From Streptomyces sp. NBC_01571 (GTDB lineage Bacteria; Actinomycetota; Actinomycetes; Streptomycetales; Streptomycetaceae): a stretch of DNA of 64,000 nucleotides. Location: NCBI RefSeq assembly GCF_026339875.1, contig NZ_JAPEPZ010000001.1, positions 4,898,001-4,962,000 on the forward strand, read 5' to 3'. The notes beneath the pieces are model-generated. The model was not told the DNA's origin and ran no database searches. It saw only the letters and a list, made by a program, of their open reading frames with translations. The translations under genes and the position numbers were made by a program. This document shows positions 37,051 through 44,797 of this stretch, piece by piece (within the stretch, counting starts at the first letter, position 1; the number at the start of each line of letters is the position of its first letter).

Positions 37051-38601
37051 GTGAGCGGGAAGGCCGCACCGAAAGGTGCGCCATCCACCGATCCATGGTC
37101 TTCTGGGCAGGTGAGTGTCACCCGAACAGGTGAACCCGCAGGCCCCGATCCCCATCGCTGGTGGGGTCTGGTGATCATCGCTCTCGCCCAGTTGATGGTC
37201 GTTCTGGACGCGACCATCGTGAACATCGCGCTTCCTTCCGCACAGCGTGACCTGGGCATGTCCGACGGCAATCGTCAGTGGGTCATCACCGCGTACACCC
37301 TGGCCTTCGGAGGCCTGCTCCTGCTCGGCGGCCGGATCGCCGACCTGGTCGGCCGCAAACGCACCTTCGTCATCGGCCTCATCGGCTTCGCCGCCGCCTC
37401 CGCTCTCGGCGGCGGCGCCACCACCTCCAGCATGCTGTACGGCGCCCGCGCCCTGCAGGGCGCCTTCGCCGCCCTCCTCGCCCCGTCCGCGCTCAGCCTG
37501 CTGACGACCGCCTTCACCGACCCGCGGGAACGCGGAAAGGCCTTCGGCATCTACGGCGCCCTGGCCGGCAGCGGCTCGGCGATCGGGCTGCTCGCGGGCG
37601 GGCTGCTGACCGAGTACCTGAACTGGCGCTGGTGCCTGTACGTCAACATCCCCATCGCCGTCGTCGCGGTCGTCGGCGCGACCGCCCTGCTGCGCGACCG
37701 CCCCGGCTACCGGGGCGCCCACCTCGACGTCCCGGGCGCGGTGCTCGGCTGCGGCGGCCTCGTCGCCGTCGTCTACGGCTTCAGCGAGGCGGAGCCGCGC
37801 GGCTGGACCGACCCGCTGGTCCTCGCCCTGCTCGCGGCCGGCCTCGCCCTGATCACGGCCTTCGTGTGGTGGCAGAGGCGGGCCCCGAGCCCCCTGCTGC
37901 CCCTGCACATCGTCGGGGACCGCAACCGCGCCGGCTGCTTCCTGACCATGGCACTCGCCGTCATCGGCATGTTCGGCATGTTCCTGTTCCTGACCTACTA
38001 CCTGCAGGTCGTCCTCGGCTACTCGCCGGTGCGGACGGGCCTGGCCTTCCTGCCCCTGACGGTCGCCATCGTCGTCGGCTCGACGCAGATCTCCGCGCGG
38101 CTGCTGCAACACGTGGCACCGCGCGTGCTGATGGTCCCCGGCACGGTCCTCGCCGCGTCCGGGATGCTGGTCTTCACCCGGCTGAGCGTGCGCCCCGACT
38201 ACGCGGGCCTGATACTGCCCGGCATGCTCCTGATGGGGCTCGGCATGGGCCTGATCTTCATGCCGATCTTCGCCACCGCCACCGCCGGGGTCGCCCCGCA
38301 GGACTCGGGCGTGACCTCCGCGACCGTCAACACCTCGCAGCAGGTCGGCGGTTCGATCGGCACGGCCCTGCTGAACACCGTCGCCACCACCAGCGGCGCC
38401 ACCTACATCGCCGCACACCTCACCGACCCGGCGCGCAGGGCGCTGGTCGTCCGCGAGGGCATCGTGCACGGCTACACGGTCGCCATCTGGTGGGCCTGCG
38501 GCATCATGCTCCTGGCCGGTCTGACCGCCGGCCTCCTGGTCACCGCGAGGGCCCCCAAGCACACGCTCGGGGCGGCCCCCGTCCCCGAGTCAGTCCCGTG
38601 A
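37051..38601 (+). CDS. DHA2-family MFS multidrug transporter
   Basis: This 516-residue, 14-helix major facilitator protein has the DHA2 signatures QLMVVLDATIVNIALPSAQR and WVITAYTLAFGGLLLLGGRI in helices 1-2, and motif C around GSGSAIGLLAGGLLTEYLNW. It should export drugs or dyes using protons (EmrB/QacA type). GTG 37051 is chosen because GGAAGG precedes it; GTG 37111 is an alternative start. Its stop overlaps the converging acetyltransferase gene by 12 bp, an arrangement that may couple the two transcript ends. Confidence 0.88.
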   Translation: MSGKAAPKGAPSTDPWSSGQVSVTRTGEPAGPDPHRWWGLVIIALAQLMVVLDATIVNIALPSAQRDLGMSDGNRQWVITAYTLAFGGLLLLGGRIADLVGRKRTFVIGLIGFAAASALGGGATTSSMLYGARALQGAFAALLAPSALSLLTTAFTDPRERGKAFGIYGALAGSGSAIGLLAGGLLTEYLNWRWCLYVNIPIAVVAVVGATALLRDRPGYRGAHLDVPGAVLGCGGLVAVVYGFSEAEPRGWTDPLVLALLAAGLALITAFVWWQRRAPSPLLPLHIVGDRNRAGCFLTMALAVIGMFGMFLFLTYYLQVVLGYSPVRTGLAFLPLTVAIVVGSTQISARLLQHVAPRVLMVPGTVLAASGMLVFTRLSVRPDYAGLILPGMLLMGLGMGLIFMPIFATATAGVAPQDSGVTSATVNTSQQVGGSIGTALLNTVATTSGATYIAAHLTDPARRALVVREGIVHGYTVAIWWACGIMLLAGLTAGLLVTARAPKHTLGAAPVPESVP

Positions 38602-39063
38602 ACCAAGCTCCCGCAGCGCCCCGTCGGTCAGCCGGTACACCGTCCACTCGTCCTGCGGACGCGCGCCGAGCGCCTCGTAGAACTCGATGGACGGCCGGTT
38701 CCACTCCAGCACGGACCACTCCAGTCGCTCGTACCCGCGCGTCACGCAGATCCGCGCCAGTTCGGTGAGCAGCGCCTTGCCGTGCCCGCCGCCCCGCGCC
38801 TGCGGACGCACGTACAGGTCCTCCAGGTAGATGCCGTGCACCCCGCGCCAGGTGGAGAAGTTCAGGAACCACAGCGCGAAACCGACCACCTCCCCGGCCT
38901 CCTCCGCGAGGTGCGCGAACGCCGCCGGGTGCTCGCCGAACAGTGCCTCGCGCAGCTGCGACGGGGTCGCCCGTGCCTCGTCCGGCACCTTCTCGTACTC
39001 GGCCAGTTCACGGACCATCGCGTGGATCACGGGGACGTCGGCGGGGGTGGCGGTGCGAATCAT
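38590..39063 (-). CDS. GNAT acetyltransferase, diamine acetyltransferase-like
   Basis: This 157-residue GNAT protein resembles spermidine/thialysine acetyltransferases: MIRTATPADVPVIHAMVREL, FLNFSTWRGVHGIYLEDLYV and the acetyl-CoA loop RGGGHGKALLTELARI, then WNRPSIEFYEALGA. The upstream gene is an amine-oxidase-like flavoenzyme in the same direction, 53 bp away, so polyamine metabolism is a reasonable guess for both. The 3' end overlaps the MFS gene by 12 bp. Confidence 0.83.
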   Translation of the reverse strand: MIRTATPADVPVIHAMVRELAEYEKVPDEARATPSQLREALFGEHPAAFAHLAEEAGEVVGFALWFLNFSTWRGVHGIYLEDLYVRPQARGGGHGKALLTELARICVTRGYERLEWSVLEWNRPSIEFYEALGARPQDEWTVYRLTDGALRELGSRD

Positions 39064-39116
39064 GGGCGCAGTGTCACACACCCGCCGCGCGGCCGGCCGT
39101 GCGCGGTCCCGCCCCG

Positions 39117-40529
39117 TCAGTGCCGCCCGGCCACCCGGTCCGCCATCCGCGCCAGCCGGGACGACTCCGCGCTGCGCGTGGTCAGTTCGCGGCGGTCCGC
39201 GGTGCGGTAGGTCGCGTACATGCCGTGCACGCCGATCCAGCGGAAGGGCTCCGGCTCCCACTTGCGGACCTTGTGGCCGACCCAGGGCAGGCCGGTCAGC
39301 TCGGTCGGGCCCGCCTGACCCGAGTCCAGCCGGACGAGGTCGCGCAGGGTGCGGGCGGCGAGGTTGGTGGTGGCGACACCGGAGCCGACGTAACCGCCGG
39401 CCCAGCCGAGGCCGGTCGCGCGGTCCAGGGTGACCGTGGCGCACCAGTCGCGCGGCACACCGAGGACGCCCGACCAGGCGTGCTCCACCCGGACGCCGGC
39501 CAGGGACGGGAAGAAGCGGACCAGGATCCCGTACAGGGCCTCGACGGTCGCCTGCTGCGTGCCGCCGTCGTGGTCGGTGCGCGAACCGAAGCGGTACGGG
39601 ACACCCCGGCCGCCGAGCGCGATGCGGTCGTCGGCGGTGCGCTGCGCGTACATGTACGCGTGTGCCATGTCGCCGAGCGTCTCGCGGCCCTCCCAGCCGA
39701 TCCGCGCCCACTGCTCGGGCGTCAGCCGCTGCGTCGCGATCATCGACGAGTTCATGGGCAGCCAGGTGCGCCGCTGGCCCTTCAGGGAGGCGGTGAAGCC
39801 CTCCGTGCAGCGCAGGACGTAGGGGGCGCGGACCGTTCCGTACGGCGTCACCGCGTGCCGCGGACGGATCTCCGTCACCGGCGTCCGCTCGTGGATCGTC
39901 ACCCCGAGCGCCTCGGCGGCCGCCGCCAGACCCTTGACCAGCTTCACCGGGTGCAGACGCGCCCCGTGCGGCGTCCACGCCGAGCCCACCGCGTCCGCGA
40001 CCCGGACCCGCTCGGCGGTCTCGCGCGCGCCGTACAGCTCGCGGTCCCGCTCCCCGTACGACAGCTCGTGCTCGTGGAAGGACTTCAGCCGGGCCAGCTG
40101 CGCGGGCGTGTACGCCACCTCCAGGACGCCGCCGCGGTGGACGTCCGCGTCGATGCCCTCCTCGGCGGCGACCCGGACGACCTCGTCGACCGTGTCGTTC
40201 ATCGCCCTCTGCAGACGGACCGCCGCCTCGTGGCCGTGCAGCCTCGCGTACCGGTCGCGGCCCGCGACGCCGTTGTAGAGCCAGCCGCCGTTGCGCCCCG
40301 ACGCGCCGTACCCGCAGAACCTCTGCTCCAGGACGGTGACGCGCAGCGAGGGCGCCGCCTTCTTCAGGTAGTACGCGGTCCACAGACCCGTGTAGCCGCC
40401 CCCGACGATCACGACATCGGCGGTCGCGTCGCCCGGCAGGGGCTCGCGCGGGACGGGGAGCCCGTCGTCCGCGTACCAGAAGGAGATGCCGCCGTTGACC
40501 GTGCCGCTTCCCGTGCCGCTGCTGCTCAT
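39117..40529 (-). CDS. FAD-dependent amine/amino acid oxidoreductase (DAO family)
   Basis: This 470-residue flavoprotein of the DAO/PuuB type has ADVVIVGGGYTGLWTAYYLK near residue 37 as the FAD motif. GYGASGRNGGWLYNG is typical of gamma-glutamylputrescine oxidase-like enzymes, and GWAGGYVGSGVATTNLAART is the C-terminal FAD contact. With the downstream diamine-acetyltransferase-like gene it may oxidise or process polyamines; the exact substrate is inference. ATG 40529 is used. Confidence 0.86.
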   Translation of the reverse strand: MSSSGTGSGTVNGGISFWYADDGLPVPREPLPGDATADVVIVGGGYTGLWTAYYLKKAAPSLRVTVLEQRFCGYGASGRNGGWLYNGVAGRDRYARLHGHEAAVRLQRAMNDTVDEVVRVAAEEGIDADVHRGGVLEVAYTPAQLARLKSFHEHELSYGERDRELYGARETAERVRVADAVGSAWTPHGARLHPVKLVKGLAAAAEALGVTIHERTPVTEIRPRHAVTPYGTVRAPYVLRCTEGFTASLKGQRRTWLPMNSSMIATQRLTPEQWARIGWEGRETLGDMAHAYMYAQRTADDRIALGGRGVPYRFGSRTDHDGGTQQATVEALYGILVRFFPSLAGVRVEHAWSGVLGVPRDWCATVTLDRATGLGWAGGYVGSGVATTNLAARTLRDLVRLDSGQAGPTELTGLPWVGHKVRKWEPEPFRWIGVHGMYATYRTADRRELTTRSAESSRLARMADRVAGRH

Positions 40530-40539
40530 GGCGGGGACG

Positions 40540-41193
40540 TTAACCCCTGGGAGCGGCCAGTGTCTCCTTCGGATTCCGTGCTTTTCCGCGGCCTCTGACC
40601 AGCGGATAGCAGCCCAGACCGATCATCACGGAGAGGAAATGTCCGCATTGGGTGAGGGTGGGGGTGCCGAGGACCGGCACCCCGTAGAAGACCAGGACCG
40701 CCGCCAGATACGGATACCGCCAGGGTGCCGGGATCCGGTACGTGAGCACGGCGATCACTCCCGCCAGCGAGTAACTCACCCCGATGTCGAGGGTGTTCAC
40801 GGAGGACTCCGGTGCGATCCCGCGCCGTACCGACTCCAGCAGCGCCCCCTCGCTGGCCAGCGTCGCCAGCACGTGCGAGACCACGCACACGGTCAGCCAG
40901 CGCAGGGTGCCGAGCCAGCGCTCCGCCTGCGCGTGGAACACGGTGAAGAGAAAGGCGTACGGGAACCAGTAGCCGCCGTCGATCCACATCGCGCTGGAGA
41001 CCATCACCCGCAGCGGGTCGTTCGACAGTTCGTGGATGTTGGTGGACCGCTGCCGCAGGAACTCCTCCTCGAAGTCAGGCGACATGTGGTGCAGGGCCAC
41101 GGTGGTGAAGAAGAGAACACCCAGCCACAGGTAGGTGCCGGGAGCGGCTCGTATGTAGCTCCCCACGGAGCGCAGGATCCGGTCAACGCGCAT
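40540..41193 (-). CDS. Rhomboid-like membrane protein
   Basis: This 217-residue membrane protein has about six hydrophobic segments. Loop and helix patterns resemble actinobacterial rhomboid-like proteins (AAPGTYLWLGVLFFTTVALHH; SHVLATLASEGALLESV; LTQCGHFLSVMIGLGCYPLV with a His in the last helix). The usual catalytic GxSG is replaced by GVSYS, so it may be a pseudo-rhomboid. ATG 41193 lies only 34 bp from the divergent kinase gene's start. Confidence 0.72.
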   Translation of the reverse strand: MRVDRILRSVGSYIRAAPGTYLWLGVLFFTTVALHHMSPDFEEEFLRQRSTNIHELSNDPLRVMVSSAMWIDGGYWFPYAFLFTVFHAQAERWLGTLRWLTVCVVSHVLATLASEGALLESVRRGIAPESSVNTLDIGVSYSLAGVIAVLTYRIPAPWRYPYLAAVLVFYGVPVLGTPTLTQCGHFLSVMIGLGCYPLVRGRGKARNPKETLAAPRG

Positions 41194-41227
41194 GGGACAC
41201 CGCCCCTTCGCGCGTAGGGTCGGCCGG

Positions 41228-42172
41228 GTGATCGACGTTCCGGACGCCCTGGCCGCCTCCCAGCACCGGTACAACGGAGCGGCGGGCCGTGCCTTCGTCG
41301 CCGCGCTCCCGCGGCGGGCTGCCCACTTCCTGGACCGCTGGGAACTGCGCCCCGACGGCCCCTCGATGCACGGCGTGACGGCGCTGGTGCTGCCGGTGCG
41401 CCGGGCCGACGACACCCCGGCGGTGCTGAAGCTCCAGTTCCTCGACGAGGAGAGCGCGGGTGAGCCGCTCGCGCTGCGCGCCTGGGCCGGCGGCGGCGCC
41501 GTACGGCTTCTCGACCACGACAGGGACACCTGCACCCTGCTGCTCGAACGGCTCGACCACACCCGTATGTTGGCGCACCTCGCCGACACGCGCGAGGCCG
41601 CCCTCGTCATCGCGCGGCTGCTGGTCCGGCTGACGGCCGTGGCGGCGCCGGAGGGCGTGCGGCGGCTCGGGGACGTCGCGGCGGACATGCTGGAGCGGGT
41701 ACCGGGTGCCCTTCGGCGGATTCCGGACCCGTCCGACCGGCGGCTCGTCGAGGACTGTGCCGCGGCGCTGCGTGAGGTGGTGACCGAGCCGGGCGACCGT
41801 CTCCTCCACTGGGACCTCCACTACGACAATGTCCTGCGCGGCCTCCACCACGACGACGAACATGACGACAACCACGCCCACCACGACGACGACCGCGCCG
41901 CCGGGCGCGCGCCCTGGGTCGCCATCGACCCCAAGCCGCTCGCGGGCGACCCCGGATTCGAACTCTGTCCCGCGCTCGGCAACCGCTTCGAGCCCGGCGA
42001 GATCCGTCGGCGCTTCGACGCGATGACCGACGTCATGGGTCTGGAGCGCGCACGGGCCCGCGCCTGGACCCTCGGCCGTGTCCTACAGAACACTCTGTGG
42101 GAGATCGAGGACGGCCGCCCGCTGGAGCCCGTTCAACTGGAGATCGCCCGCCGGTTGCGGGAGGTCACGTAG
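41228..42172 (+). CDS. Streptomycin 6-kinase-like aminoglycoside/hydroxyurea phosphotransferase
   Basis: This 314-residue small-molecule kinase belongs to the APH(6)/hydroxyurea-resistance family. The nucleotide-binding N-lobe contains VLKLQFLDEESAGEPLALRAW, the catalytic loop is LLHWDLHYDNVL near residue 200, and the metal-binding segment VAIDPKPLAGDPGFEL follows. Between them is an odd insertion of about 18 residues made only of His, Asp, Glu, Asn and Ala (HHDDEHDDNHAHHDDDRA). The GTG start lies close to the divergent rhomboid-like gene. The substrate is uncertain; it marks the left edge of the accessory region. Confidence 0.83.
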   Translation: MIDVPDALAASQHRYNGAAGRAFVAALPRRAAHFLDRWELRPDGPSMHGVTALVLPVRRADDTPAVLKLQFLDEESAGEPLALRAWAGGGAVRLLDHDRDTCTLLLERLDHTRMLAHLADTREAALVIARLLVRLTAVAAPEGVRRLGDVAADMLERVPGALRRIPDPSDRRLVEDCAAALREVVTEPGDRLLHWDLHYDNVLRGLHHDDEHDDNHAHHDDDRAAGRAPWVAIDPKPLAGDPGFELCPALGNRFEPGEIRRRFDAMTDVMGLERARARAWTLGRVLQNTLWEIEDGRPLEPVQLEIARRLREVT

Positions 42173-42252
42173 TCCGCGTGTCCGCCATTCGAGTCACGGA
42201 CACGGCGACGCGGCCGGCCCCGGAAGTGCCCCGGCCGAGCCCGCCCCGCGGC

Positions 42253-43995
42253 TCACACCGCACACGCGGGAGCGAGGGCGCGGCCCAGTTCGAGCGGGTC
42301 GGCGCGCCCGTCCAGGGCGGTGTGCAGGGCCATCGCGAGTTCCGGCCGGGCCAGCAGGCCCTCGCCGGCCGGGTCCCCGGCGGCCCGCGCCGCCAGCCCG
42401 AGTCCCACCCAGGCATCGGGGTCGCCGCCGCGGACCGCACGTGCGTGGAACGCGTCACGGGCCCCCGGTGTACGGCCCTCCACCAGCGCGACGTCCTCGA
42501 CGACCGCGCCCGCGACCACGGCGCCCGGGTCGTCCCGCAGTGCCGCGAAGCCCGCCGGGTCGGCCAGCAGCCACCGCAGCAGCACCGCTCGTGTGTCGAA
42601 CCCGCGGAGCGGGCTGCCGTACGCGCCGCCGGGGACGGGCGCCGTGTCCGGAGCCGGGGGGAGCGGCGCACCGCGGGACCAGGCCGCCGCGTACGCGCGG
42701 ACGGTGTCCGCGGCCGGCCGCAGATGGTGGGCGCGCCAGCTCGCCCGGTGGTCCGCGACCGCGAGGGCGGCCGCGGACCTGGCCCGCACGTCGACCGGTT
42801 CGTCCAGCCAGGGTTCGACGCGCCGCGTCAGCTCGGCCACCAGCCGCCGCCCCAGCTCGTTGAGCCCGTCCGCCGAGCCGATCGCGCGCAGCGCGTGCGC
42901 CGTCTGGCAGCGCCACAGCGCGAACTCGAACTGCCCGAGCACATGGACGCGCCGCCGCCAGAACGCGGTGACCCCGAAGAAGGCGTACACACCCTGGAGC
43001 AGGCCGCCCAGCGGTCGCGGATCGTCGCGCCAGGGGGCGTAGTGCAGCCGGTCGTCCCGGTCGTCGTACAGGGTGAACAGGTGCATGAACGCGCTGAGTT
43101 TGTTGTGCTGGAACTCGTGCACCAGTGTCGAGGCGAACTGCTCGGCGTCGTCCGGCGCCGAGGCCAGGGCGCCGCCGAAGGCCTCGCCCGACGACGCGCT
43201 GTGCGGCCGGAACCGCTCGGCGCGCGGACGGGGCACCACCGACACCAGCCCGCCCGCCAGCGCCCGGGCGCCCTCGGTGTCGGTGCGCCGGAGGATGTCC
43301 CAGGCCGGGGCGAACAGCGCCTGCCACTCGGCGACCGGGGCGACGGGTTCGACCCGGCCCGGTTTCCGCAGGTCGCGGTAGGGGTCGGTGTCGTCCAGGA
43401 GCAGGGTGCAGCCGGCCGCGCGCAGCTCCGTCAGGGCGTGCCAGTCCGGTCCCTCCAGCGGGCGCCCGGCGATCCGTACGTGTCCGGCGGTGGCGGAGAC
43501 CTCGGCCACGTCCCAGTCGGCCGGGCCGGGTACCCGCATCGCCCCGAGCGCGGGCAGGACCGCCCATCCGTGCCGGACCGGGATCTCGGCGCGGAACTCC
43601 AGGCCGGCCCGGATCGCCGCGGCCGCCGCGATGGCGTGGAGGTGCCCGGTGTCCGCCCAGAGGGGCGCGTCGTCCTGGGCGGTCCCGCGCAGCCGGCGCA
43701 GCGTGTGGGACGCCCAGACGCCGACCGCCGGATACCCCAGCAGTTCTTCCACCGCGTCCCGTGCCGCCTCGGACGCGGTCCAGGCGCGGGCCAGCAGCCG
43801 CCAGCCCTCCGCCGGGGGAGGCAGCGGGCCGGGCGGTGCCGTCGCCGCCGAGTCCAGCAGGGCCCGTACGACGAGCAGCCGCCAGCTCCGCTCGCTCCTG
43901 CGCAGCAGGTCCACCGTCGCGGGGCCGCCCCCGCCGCCCAGCAGTTCGTCGAACGACTGCGGTGAGAGGACGTGGGGTCGGGCCGTCTGGTGCAT
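42253..43995 (-). CDS. HExxH-type peptide-modifying enzyme, copy 1
   Basis: This 580-residue protein belongs to the HEXXH-motif family found beside FxSxx-COOH peptides. As I recall, members are now annotated as alpha-ketoglutarate-dependent peptide beta-hydroxylases. The motif LVHEFQHNKLSAFMHL is at 291-306 (HEFQH 293-297), followed by YAPWRDDPRPLGGLLQGVYA and FWRRR. The C-terminus (PDAWVGLGLAARAAGD) resembles a TPR-like helix pair. Its likely substrate gene is 63 bp upstream on the same strand. It is a paralogue of the 46222-48060 protein, with high similarity throughout. No radical SAM enzyme is nearby. Confidence 0.85.
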   Translation of the reverse strand: MHQTARPHVLSPQSFDELLGGGGGPATVDLLRRSERSWRLLVVRALLDSAATAPPGPLPPPAEGWRLLARAWTASEAARDAVEELLGYPAVGVWASHTLRRLRGTAQDDAPLWADTGHLHAIAAAAAIRAGLEFRAEIPVRHGWAVLPALGAMRVPGPADWDVAEVSATAGHVRIAGRPLEGPDWHALTELRAAGCTLLLDDTDPYRDLRKPGRVEPVAPVAEWQALFAPAWDILRRTDTEGARALAGGLVSVVPRPRAERFRPHSASSGEAFGGALASAPDDAEQFASTLVHEFQHNKLSAFMHLFTLYDDRDDRLHYAPWRDDPRPLGGLLQGVYAFFGVTAFWRRRVHVLGQFEFALWRCQTAHALRAIGSADGLNELGRRLVAELTRRVEPWLDEPVDVRARSAAALAVADHRASWRAHHLRPAADTVRAYAAAWSRGAPLPPAPDTAPVPGGAYGSPLRGFDTRAVLLRWLLADPAGFAALRDDPGAVVAGAVVEDVALVEGRTPGARDAFHARAVRGGDPDAWVGLGLAARAAGDPAGEGLLARPELAMALHTALDGRADPLELGRALAPACAV

Positions 43996-44058
43996 GGGGG
44001 ACCTGTTCGTTGCTGCCGGCGAGGGGGCGTCGACGCCTTCGGGCGGTCGCTGCGGCTG

Positions 44059-44229
44059 TCAGTCCTCGCGCTGCGGGTTGTAGCCGCCGAGGCTGCTGGC
44101 GGGGTCGTCGATGCGGCTGAGCAGCCGGCGCATGGAGCCCGACGCGGACGGCAGGTCCAGATGGGGCCAGGCGTCCAGCGGAACGTCGCTGAGGTCGATC
44201 AGCTCGGACTCGACTCCGGACTTCTCCAT
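44059..44229 (-). CDS. Short FxsA-like precursor peptide, copy 1
   Basis: This 56-residue peptide contains ESELIDLSDVPLDAW, then RRLLSRIDDP and a short tail LGGYNPQRED. The N-terminal two thirds match the leader-like part of FxSxx-COOH proteins, but the C-terminal FxSxx is absent and replaced by GGYNPQRED. ATG 44229 follows AGGGGCG. It immediately precedes the HExxH enzyme gene, its probable modifier, and aligns with the peptide at 46034-46219. The modified residue is unknown; tail Tyr, Asn, Asp or Pro are candidates. Confidence 0.75.
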   Translation of the reverse strand: MEKSGVESELIDLSDVPLDAWPHLDLPSASGSMRRLLSRIDDPASSLGGYNPQRED

Positions 44230-44271
44230 GGCGGCGCCCCTGTGACGGTGAAGGTGTGCGGTCAAGGTCGG

Positions 44272-44319
44272 TGATGCAACGTCTGATGCAGTGCCTGATG
44301 CGACGTCTGATGCGACGCC
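44272..44319 (-). repeat. Four tandem 12-bp repeats (TGATGC-N6)
   Basis: Four adjacent units start at 44272, 44284, 44296 and 44308, each beginning with TGATGC and ending with GTC or GCC. The array lies 43-90 bp upstream of the precursor start and may be a cooperative protein-binding array. Confidence 0.85.
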
Positions 44320-44338
44320 TGCGATCAATGCCCTATGT

Positions 44339-44366
44339 ATCACTGAAATATGGCTTTTTCAGTGAT
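44339..44366. promoter_or_regulatory. Perfect inverted repeat, candidate operator
   Basis: ATCACTGAAA, an eight-base spacer (TATGGCTT) and TTTCAGTGAT form a perfect 10-bp inverted repeat. Its position between divergent genes and its low G+C content suit a regulator site. A small hairpin in an RNA is the alternative. Confidence 0.65.
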
Positions 44367-44491
44367 TTGAGGCTACTTGAGTGACCCTAGTGCATCAGGG
44401 AGGTCACACAGAGCCACATCGCGCAATCGTCCCGGATCGGGTGACGTCCCCGGACCGAGTGACGCGTGGGCGCCGCGGGTAGGGACCGGGT

Positions 44492-44794
44492 GTGATTGAA
44501 CTCGCTGAACTGATCGAGGAGTTGCGCAGGGAACTGACCGCGGCCCGGACGGCGGCGGAGGGGGAGGATCTGTACTTCGAGGTGGGTCCGGTGGAGCTGG
44601 AGGCGGCCGTGGTCGTGGAGCGCTCCGCGACGGCGGGCGGGAAGATCCGCTTCTGGGTGGTGGAGGCCGGCGCGGACGGACGCGTGGCCGACAGCGTCAC
44701 GCACCGGGTAAAACTGACGCTCGATCCGCGCACCCACAGCGGCGGCGGACGCGCGCCGTGGGTGGGCGGGGCCGAGGCCGACCGGGAGCGCTGA
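44492..44794 (+). CDS. Trypco2-like small protein (trypsin-co-occurring domain 2)
   Basis: This 100-residue protein fits the trypsin-co-occurring domain 2 pattern: IELAELIEELRRELTAARTA, LYFEVGPVELEAAVVVER, GKIRFWVVEAGADG and HRVKLTLDPRT. Such proteins sit beside trypsin-like proteases in bacterial conflict systems and may be their substrate or regulator. The GTG at 44492 is four bases short of overlapping the protease gene: the protease starts at 44798 just after this stop. The family call is by pattern memory. Confidence 0.78.
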   Translation: MIELAELIEELRRELTAARTAAEGEDLYFEVGPVELEAAVVVERSATAGGKIRFWVVEAGADGRVADSVTHRVKLTLDPRTHSGGGRAPWVGGAEADRER

Positions 44795-44797
44795 GCC

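Larger units (their letters stand above)
44230..44491. promoter_or_regulatory. Divergent control region of the peptide/protease locus
   Basis: This 262-bp region separates the minus-strand precursor/enzyme pair from the plus-strand Trypco2-protease pair. It is AT-richer than its surroundings. It holds four 12-bp tandem units, a perfect inverted repeat and a reversed copy of CCTGATGC near 44392. It should contain promoters for both arms of the locus. Confidence 0.65.

Noticed and set aside
40540..41688. 382-codon reading of the rhomboid-like gene from 41688
   Set aside because: The upstream half lies antisense to the kinase gene and is Ser/Arg-rich. The membrane protein starts at 41193.
41949..41960. 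CGGATTCGAAC in the kinase gene matching the tRNA-Thr T arm, as a possible att site
   Set aside because: Only 11 bases match and it is inside a well-conserved coding motif. No integrase gene is in the window.
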